Source: Enterococcus sp. 9D6_DIV0238 (GTDB lineage Bacteria > Bacillota > Bacilli > Lactobacillales > Enterococcaceae). Taken from it: a stretch of 64,000 nucleotides of DNA. The translations under genes were made by a program, and so were the position numbers. Each line of letters opens with the position of its first letter. The stretch's first letter is position 1. The DNA is taken from assembly GCF_002174455.2 (NCBI RefSeq), contig NZ_CP147246.1:2644001-2708000 (forward strand). The letters are read 5' to 3'. Shown piece by piece: positions 58,765-64,000 of the stretch. The notes beneath the pieces were generated by a model, which ran no database searches, was not told where the DNA came from, and worked only from the letters and a program-made list of their open reading frames with translations.

Positions 58765-59616
58765 ATGATAAAAGCCATTTTTTTTGATATTGACGGAACA
58801 TTGGTGAACAAGCATGGCAAAGCGCTGGAATCGACTAAACAGGGAATCGCCATAGCCCAACAGCAGGGGATCATTTGCGGGATAGCAACAGGAAGAGGAC
58901 CGATCCATCTTAGTCAGAAAATCGATGCTTTGAATTTAGATGTGTTTGTTACTTATAATGGACAGCTAGTTTACAATGATGAAAAGACGATTCGTTCTGC
59001 TCATTTTCCTGATGAAACGCTTAAAAGAATTGTTCAATTTTCTGACCGTTACCATCGTCAGATCATGTTTGGCAGCCGAAGGAGTATGGAGGGCAGTTCC
59101 TTGATGCGCTTTGGTCAAAATAAATGGGCTAAAAAGCTATCGCGCTTCATCCCTAAACGATTACCAATGACCTTTACAAAAAATTTGATAAGCCGACTTT
59201 CGATCCATCGGAAAGATCAACGTTATGCTGAACTAAGTATTTTGAAAGAGCCGATCTATCAATGTGTATTATTGAGTCCGCCAAAAGAATTGGATAGGTT
59301 AAAAGAACAATTGCCTGATTGTCATCTGACCCGTTCCAATCCCTATACAGTAGATATCATTCCAGCAGGTGGTTCTAAGTTGATCGGTATTCAGCAGTGC
59401 GCTGAAGCATTTGGCATACAAATGGATGAGATCATGGCTTTCGGTGATAGCTGGAATGATTTAGAGATGTTATCAGGAGTAGGCATAGGTGTTGCAATGG
59501 GAAATGCGGAAGAGGCAGTGAAAGAAGCAGCTGATTTTGTTACACGATCGAATGAAGAAGACGGGATTTATCAAGCGTTACTGCATTATGGGATTATTTC
59601 TGATAATAATTTCTAA
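58765..59616 (+). CDS. Cof-type HAD-superfamily phosphatase
   Basis: Starting at ATG 58765 (MIKAIFFDIDGTLV) with AAAGGAAAG upstream, the protein has 283 residues. The frame is open to GTG 58732 but lacks a better signal. Motif I is FDIDGT (nucleophile Asp near residue 8), with the C2 cap in the middle, and motif IV is MAFGDSWNDLEML near 220-232 followed by GVGVAMGNAEEAVKEAADFVT. Such enzymes remove phosphate from sugar phosphates, nucleotides or flavins. The substrate is not predictable. Hairpin repeat C lies downstream. Confidence 0.88.
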   Translation: MIKAIFFDIDGTLVNKHGKALESTKQGIAIAQQQGIICGIATGRGPIHLSQKIDALNLDVFVTYNGQLVYNDEKTIRSAHFPDETLKRIVQFSDRYHRQIMFGSRRSMEGSSLMRFGQNKWAKKLSRFIPKRLPMTFTKNLISRLSIHRKDQRYAELSILKEPIYQCVLLSPPKELDRLKEQLPDCHLTRSNPYTVDIIPAGGSKLIGIQQCAEAFGIQMDEIMAFGDSWNDLEMLSGVGIGVAMGNAEEAVKEAADFVTRSNEEDGIYQALLHYGIISDNNF

Positions 59617-59682
59617 AAGCAAGACGAAGAAAATAAGTGAAGGTGTTGAGCATGATCGAGCTCATTTTATTTTTAATAATTC

Positions 59683-59914
59683 AGCTGCATGAGCTAAGCT
59701 CTCGGAAAAAAGACAAAAATGAAACTCAGCGGAGAGCGCAGTGATTCATTTTTTCTATTTTCCAGTCGCGCTTGAATGAGCTCATTTCGCTTTTATCGTT
59801 ATCCAGCTGCACAAATCAATCCTTAGGAAAATAGATAAATTGACAGTGAGACAAAGAGCGTCTCAAAGTCAATTTCTTAATTTTCTACAGGATTAGACGA
59901 TTTGTTCCGCTTTT
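59683..59914 (+). repeat. Double hairpin repeat element C (units 59683-59794 and 59805-59914)
   Basis: The first unit has strongly changed arms that still pair: GAGCT-AAGC with GCTT-AGCTC, and AAAATGA with TCATTTT. The second unit is close to those of element A, with tip GAGAC/GTCTC and arms CAAATC-AATCC/GGATT-GATTTG. Only ten bases separate the units, without the CTGAGAA spacer of A and B. The second unit ends with TTCCGCTTTT, seven bases before AGGAGG of the MazG-like gene. The whole gap between the flanking genes (59617-59931) holds little else. Confidence 0.8.
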
Positions 59915-59931
59915 AATTTAGGAGGTATGTT

Positions 59932-60450
59932 ATGAAGATCGATGATCCATTTGAAAAAACTGAGGCATTTCACGAGCGGTTTGATAATAGACGGCCGGAT
60001 GTACCAACGGAGTTTTCTCCTGAGCGTGCAGTAGCACGAGCGGGTTTTAAGATAGAAGAATTAGTCGAGTTTTTATATGGATCGGCGAATAATGATCCAG
60101 AAAAATTTGAACAAATGATCGAACAGCTGAAAGAGTCTGTCGATCAGGCTGTAGAGAAAGTGTTGAGTAAAGAAAAAATCGTCACAGATCCTTTAGTTGA
60201 ACAAGTAGATGCACTAGTTGATTTGCTTTATTTTACTTATGGTTCCTTTTCACTATTAGGTGTGAATCCGACAGAAATTTTTTCGATCGTTCATGAAGCG
60301 AACATGGGCAAATTATTTCCAGACGGGAAACCTCACTACCATCCCGTCACACACAAAGTGCTTAAACCAGATAATTGGGAAAAGGACTTTGCTCCTGAAC
60401 CCAAGATCAAAGCTGAGCTTGAACGACAACGGGAATCAAAAAGAGGTTGA
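59932..60450 (+). CDS. MazG-like NTP pyrophosphohydrolase family protein
   Basis: This 172-residue all-alpha protein shows the MazG/phosphoribosyl-ATP-PPase acidic pattern. KIEELVEFLYG near 40-50 gives the ExxE pair, and VDALVDLLYFTYGSFSLLGVNP near 92-113 gives the ExxxD-like second half. HEANMGKLFPDGKPHYH follows near 122-138. It probably hydrolyses a nucleoside triphosphate or related compound. AGGAGG precedes the ATG, and the leader carries hairpin element C. It ends at a long hairpin terminator. Confidence 0.8.
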   Translation: MKIDDPFEKTEAFHERFDNRRPDVPTEFSPERAVARAGFKIEELVEFLYGSANNDPEKFEQMIEQLKESVDQAVEKVLSKEKIVTDPLVEQVDALVDLLYFTYGSFSLLGVNPTEIFSIVHEANMGKLFPDGKPHYHPVTHKVLKPDNWEKDFAPEPKIKAELERQRESKRG

Positions 60451-60477
60451 GAAAGAAGTGTTTAATCCCGAGAAATA

Positions 60478-60530
60478 AGAAAGAATTCACGAAAATTGTT
60501 TTCCAAATTTTTGTGAATTCTTTCTTATTT
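60478..60530 (+). terminator. Terminator after the MazG-like gene
   Basis: AAGAAAGAATTCACGAAAAT (60478-60497) pairs with ATTTTTGTGAATTCTTTCTT (60507-60526). A second hairpin, GTGTC-GGGA with TCCC-GACAC (about 60574-60613), lies next to it and may serve the convergent permease gene. Confidence 0.8.
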
Positions 60531-60624
60531 TCGAAGGGATTGCTTCTGCTCTCACCGTTTATCCAGATTCCAGGTGTCCGGGATTTGACTCGCAGAGTTT
60601 TGTCCCAGACACTTTTTTCAATAA

Positions 60625-62208
60625 TCAATCAAATCGTTGCCAAAAGTTCTTTTGATAGTAAAGAATCAAGAGAAATGAAATGAATCCAACTACAGCCAAT
60701 ACCGCTAAATTCAAAGGCCAAAATGGGAAGTAAGCCGCAGCAAAACCATAACCCGCTAAAACGATCAAGCTTCCGAATATTGAAACAAGCAGAGTCAAAA
60801 CTAATCCCACGTTTCCGCTGCCTCGACTGAATAATTGGTTCAGATTAGTCCAATCTAATAAAAGCAAGCGATGATCTCTAGCAAAAAATCTCAAACAAAG
60901 CAGATAACTACCTAAAAGTGCACCGACTATCAGACTAATAAGAAATAAGATCGGAAGTCGGAAAAGTAAGCCGCCAGCCAAAGCGATCCCACCAGTCAAA
61001 ATCGATTGAACCACCAGTCCAACTTTGAATTTTTGTTTTAGATAATGACGCATTGAAATCGGTAATGAACGTACAAAATGAAAATTTTCTTGATCCAATG
61101 AAATAAGATTACTGATAAAAGAAGTTTGATTCGTTGTCATAAAGGCCAGTGCAACACCAGTTAAAAAGACAACACCAATAAAACGCGTTTCTAAATGACT
61201 CAAATTTAGCGAACCGCTAAAGGCAAAAGAAACAATGAAAATCACAGGCATCAACAAAGAGCTGGAAAGCACCTGCATGATCAGATTTGGTTCCTTCAAT
61301 AATTGTTTGTTATAGTTAATGAATAGCTGATTTAGTGATTGATCAGTTTTATGCTTACGTCGGCGCGTTTCAGTAGCAGATGAAGCATCTGCAAGTTGTT
61401 CATATAGTTTCGGTAAAATAAATAGTTTTATGGTACCTAATAATAAAATAAACACGAGCAAAAGCCCTGCAAAACTTGTCATTCCAGCAACCGAAAATGG
61501 AGTGGAAGCAATATGAAAAATAGGCATCAAAAAGCTGATTGGTTGTCTATCAAGTTGGCTTGTTTCGATCGACGAACTTTGAGCATTCATCGATAAGATA
61601 CCAATAATGGCGATGGCCATAGAAATACCTAACAAAAGACTAGTGACGATTTTCTTGTGCTTTTTAAAAACAGCCGTTCTAGTCAAACCAAAAACGATCA
61701 AACAGCAGATGGAAAAAACCAGAGCAATTATCAAAACAAATAGAACAATGGACAGCAGTAGCGTTAGGGGGATAAATATCCCAGAACGCCAGCCAGTTAA
61801 TAAAAAGACGACAAACATAGGAAAGACAAATGGGACAACGGTTAAGGCCACAACAAGAATTTTAGCTGAAAAAATCGTACGTTGACGAAATGGCAAGGGT
61901 AGATAAGCAGCTAAATCCTGACTTTCAAAAAAGACATTATAAATGACGGAAATGCCTTGAGAGAACGCTAAAATTCCAAATAGAGCAACATAATACGTAA
62001 AATAACCAGGCATTTTACTAAAATCGATGATAAACATCGTCAAGCCGTAAATAAATAGAAATAGAACACCAGAAAGTAGATATTGGCCGATCAAAGAACG
62101 AGTTAAGGCTTTTCCGCTTTTTCCTTTTTTTCTGGCTCGGTCAGTTACCTGAGGGTTGGCATAGCGCAGGTTGACACGTGTTAATTCAAGTAACTGACTT
62201 TTATTCAT
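60625..62208 (-). CDS. ABC-2-type exporter permease
   Basis: This 527-residue integral membrane protein has about twelve hydrophobic segments. The start ATG 62208 is preferred because GAAGGTGAAG lies just before it; the frame is open to TTG 62223. An EcsB/YthQ-like arrangement is seen: a basic N-terminal segment (RARKKGKSGKALTRSLIGQYLLSG), paired helices, and the middle segment SLDQENFHFVRSLPIS typical of large ABC-2 permeases. It pairs with the ATPase gene upstream, whose end it overlaps by eight bases. The exported substrate is unknown. Confidence 0.85.
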   Translation of the reverse strand: MNKSQLLELTRVNLRYANPQVTDRARKKGKSGKALTRSLIGQYLLSGVLFLFIYGLTMFIIDFSKMPGYFTYYVALFGILAFSQGISVIYNVFFESQDLAAYLPLPFRQRTIFSAKILVVALTVVPFVFPMFVVFLLTGWRSGIFIPLTLLLSIVLFVLIIALVFSICCLIVFGLTRTAVFKKHKKIVTSLLLGISMAIAIIGILSMNAQSSSIETSQLDRQPISFLMPIFHIASTPFSVAGMTSFAGLLLVFILLLGTIKLFILPKLYEQLADASSATETRRRKHKTDQSLNQLFINYNKQLLKEPNLIMQVLSSSLLMPVIFIVSFAFSGSLNLSHLETRFIGVVFLTGVALAFMTTNQTSFISNLISLDQENFHFVRSLPISMRHYLKQKFKVGLVVQSILTGGIALAGGLLFRLPILFLISLIVGALLGSYLLCLRFFARDHRLLLLDWTNLNQLFSRGSGNVGLVLTLLVSIFGSLIVLAGYGFAAAYFPFWPLNLAVLAVVGFISFLLILYYQKNFWQRFD

Positions 62209-62965
62209 AGTCTTCACCTTCAAGCGTTTGTGCTAATTGTGCATCCGACTGACGACCAGCCATTTTTAAGTAGATTTCTTCTAATGACTCGTTGGGAGAT
62301 TGCTCCAGTAATTCCTCTACAGAACCATTGTAAATCAGTTCGCCTTTTTTCAAAATGGCTAGCTCATCGCACAATTGTTGGGCAGTATCTAGGGCATGCG
62401 TTGAAAAAATGACGGTTTTTCCTTTAGCGGCATGTGCTTTCATCATTTGTTTCAAATCAAATGCTGCTTGCGGATCTAGCCCTTGTAACGGTTCGTCTAA
62501 GATCCATATATCAGGGTCTGGCAGCAAGGCGCCAATAATAATTGTTTTTTGCCGCATACCATGTGAAAAGCCGGCTAAGGTTTCATCTTGATGACTTTGC
62601 ATGTCAAATAAAGTGGCAAGCTCGTCCAAACGCTGTTGTTTTTTTGAAGCATCAAGTCCATAAGCTGCACCGATCAAATCCCAATATTCGCCAGCAGTCA
62701 ATTGTAAAAAAATATCTGGTGTATCAGGAACATAGGCAATTTTTTTCTTGATTGTTTCACGATGTTCAGATAATGATAATCCGTCGACTGCGATAGAACC
62801 GCTTGAAGGCTGGATAATACTTACTAAACTTTTGATCGTTGTGGATTTGCCGGCACCATTATGTCCTAAAAAGCCAAAAATTTCTCCCTGTTTGATATTC
62901 AAATTCAGTTCTTTTAATGCTTGTTTTGTACCATAATTCTTCGTTACATTGACCAATTCAATCAT
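62201..62965 (-). CDS. ABC transporter ATP-binding protein
   Basis: From ATG 62965 (MIELVNVTKNYG), with AAAGGTGG eight bases upstream, the protein has 254 residues. Walker A GHNGAGKST lies near 39-47, signature FSHGMRQK near 131 (a common variant of LSGGQ), and Walker B IWILDEPLQGLDP near 152. It energises the permease encoded downstream. Two earlier in-frame starts (62971 and 62977) are possible but closer to the ribosome binding site. Confidence 0.92.
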   Translation of the reverse strand: MIELVNVTKNYGTKQALKELNLNIKQGEIFGFLGHNGAGKSTTIKSLVSIIQPSSGSIAVDGLSLSEHRETIKKKIAYVPDTPDIFLQLTAGEYWDLIGAAYGLDASKKQQRLDELATLFDMQSHQDETLAGFSHGMRQKTIIIGALLPDPDIWILDEPLQGLDPQAAFDLKQMMKAHAAKGKTVIFSTHALDTAQQLCDELAILKKGELIYNGSVEELLEQSPNESLEEIYLKMAGRQSDAQLAQTLEGEDYE

Positions 62966-63108
62966 ATACATTCCCACCTTTTTTCAAATTCAGTTATAAA
63001 TCTATTGTACTCCAGCTAGAGTATTAAAAACATACAGCATATAAAAAAACAGACCAGAAAACGTTCAATCTGGCATGTTTTTAATATATTTGTGTAATAG
63101 ACTGTTGA

Positions 63109-64000
63109 TCAACTATTCTGGTCGGCAAAAAATGTTTGATAAAGTGCTTGTATTGCTCGTTTTTCCTGATCTTCACGAATACCAAACATGATACTGACCT
63201 CAGAAGAACCTTGGTTGATCATTTCCAAGTTGATTCTATTTTCTGCAAGTGCCGCTGTACTGTCAGCCATCACCCCGATCCGCTGACGCATTCCTTCACC
63301 TACGATCATCAGCATAGATAAACCGTGAGTGATACGTAATTCATCTGGTTCAAGTTCTTCTTCTAAGCGATTCATCAATTCTTCTTCGATTTCAACTGTT
63401 AGTTGACGTTCTCTTAAAATAATCGAAATATCATCGATTCCAGAAGGCATATGTTCATAGCTTAAGCCTAATTCTTCTAAAATCTGTAGTAAACGTCGTC
63501 CAAATCCTAACTCTCTATTCATCAAGTATTTACTAATGTAAATGCTGGCAAAACCTTGGTCGCTTGCGATCCCAACTACTGGATCATGTTTGACCATCCG
63601 AGAAGTTGTGATCAATGTACCTGGATGAGAAGGATTATTCGTGTTCTTGATCACTACTGGAATATTTGCACGGTAAGCAGGCATCAACGCTTCATCGTGA
63701 AGAACAGCAAAACCAGCATACGCTAGTTCACGCATTTCACGATAGGTCAATTCAGTGATTGTTTTTGGTTCACGTACGATGCCCGGATGAGCAACAAAAA
63801 TACCATCGACATCGGTAAAGTTTTCATAAATATCCGCTTCTACACCAGCTGCAACGATCGATCCTGTAATGTCAGACCCGCCTCTTGAAAATGTACAAAT
63901 CTCTCCAGATTCTGTGAAACCAAAGAAACCAGGAATGACCAAAATCTCTTCAGTTGCTTTAAAGGCATTGATTTTACTTAATGAGGATGGCAAAATACGG
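63109..64000 (-). CDS. Aspartate kinase, C-terminal part (cut by window edge)
   Basis: About 297 codons are present and the frame remains open at base 64000, so the N-terminal catalytic part is missing. Visible parts are VIPGFFGF, SRGGSDITGSIVAAGVEADIYENFTDVDGIFVAHP (kinase core) and two ACT domains in the last 150 residues (VGIASDQGFASIYIS and LSMLMIVGEGMRQRIGVMADSTAAL). Aspartate kinase makes aspartyl phosphate for Lys, Thr and Met synthesis, and ACT domains allow feedback inhibition. The TTG at 63993 is not the real start. Confidence 0.93.
   Translation of the reverse strand, partial: RILPSSLSKINAFKATEEILVIPGFFGFTESGEICTFSRGGSDITGSIVAAGVEADIYENFTDVDGIFVAHPGIVREPKTITELTYREMRELAYAGFAVLHDEALMPAYRANIPVVIKNTNNPSHPGTLITTSRMVKHDPVVGIASDQGFASIYISKYLMNRELGFGRRLLQILEELGLSYEHMPSGIDDISIILRERQLTVEIEEELMNRLEEELEPDELRITHGLSMLMIVGEGMRQRIGVMADSTAALAENRINLEMINQGSSEVSIMFGIREDQEKRAIQALYQTFFADQNS

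Overview
The window is a contiguous piece of a low-GC Firmicutes chromosome, most likely an Enterococcus close to the E. faecalis group. The clues are a CopY repressor with its CxCxxxxCxC tail next to CopZ, aminopeptidase C, a chitinase/LPMO pair, many PTS genes, cre-like sites and strong AGGAGG ribosome binding sites. I did not determine the species. No rRNA, tRNA, CRISPR array or complete insertion sequence was seen. The right end cuts through an aspartate kinase gene.

Layout. 0.3-2.1 kb: stress-type SDR, a YdaT-like protein and an unknown protein. 2.4-7.9 kb: an ascorbate-family PTS operon (regulator with its own EIIA domain, EIIB, EIIC, split transketolase). 8-12 kb: a Tag-like glycosylase, then a dual-HTH MerR regulator divergent from a short UvrA paralogue. 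12.1-16.1 kb: beta-glucoside PTS genes with an RpiR regulator. 16.3-17.8 kb: an amino-acid permease. 17.9-28.2 kb: an anaerobic nitrite-respiration locus made of a NreABC-type sensor, SirB/SirC, NirB/NirD, SUMT, NirC and HemC/HemD, so signalling, nitrite uptake, siroheme synthesis and nitrite reduction lie together. 28.3-36.1 kb: housekeeping and accessory genes (CopY/CopZ, GntR/DUF5808 pair, PepC) and an SMR exporter pair behind a riboswitch-like leader.

36.2-53.8 kb is the most unusual part. Two closely similar serine recombinases, both transcribed outward, bracket about 16.5 kb. Inside are (i) a surface-fibre operon with a SipW-type signal peptidase, three SipW-dependent (BsaA/TasA-like) matrix proteins, an FPKTG-anchored protein and a vWA-domain protein; (ii) an Rgg-type regulator divergent from an 11-residue hydrophobic peptide ORF, which is a candidate pheromone; (iii) a secreted SpaA/CnaB-repeat protein; and (iv) a class II lanthipeptide cluster (precursor, LanM, C39-peptidase LanT). 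The precursor core has eleven consecutive serines followed by a Ser/Cys-rich tail with six cysteines, which I do not recognise from any known lantibiotic.

53.9-64 kb: a GH18 chitinase and AA10 LPMO with a cre-like site, a second peptide-receptor-type regulator with a divergent 20-22 residue peptide ORF, an acyl-ACP thioesterase, DUF72 and HAD proteins, a MazG-like protein, an ABC exporter and the aspartate kinase. Three double-hairpin repeat elements (9.6, 25.5 and 59.7 kb) lie directly upstream of genes and show compensatory base changes. One of them supplies the stop codon of the SUMT gene.
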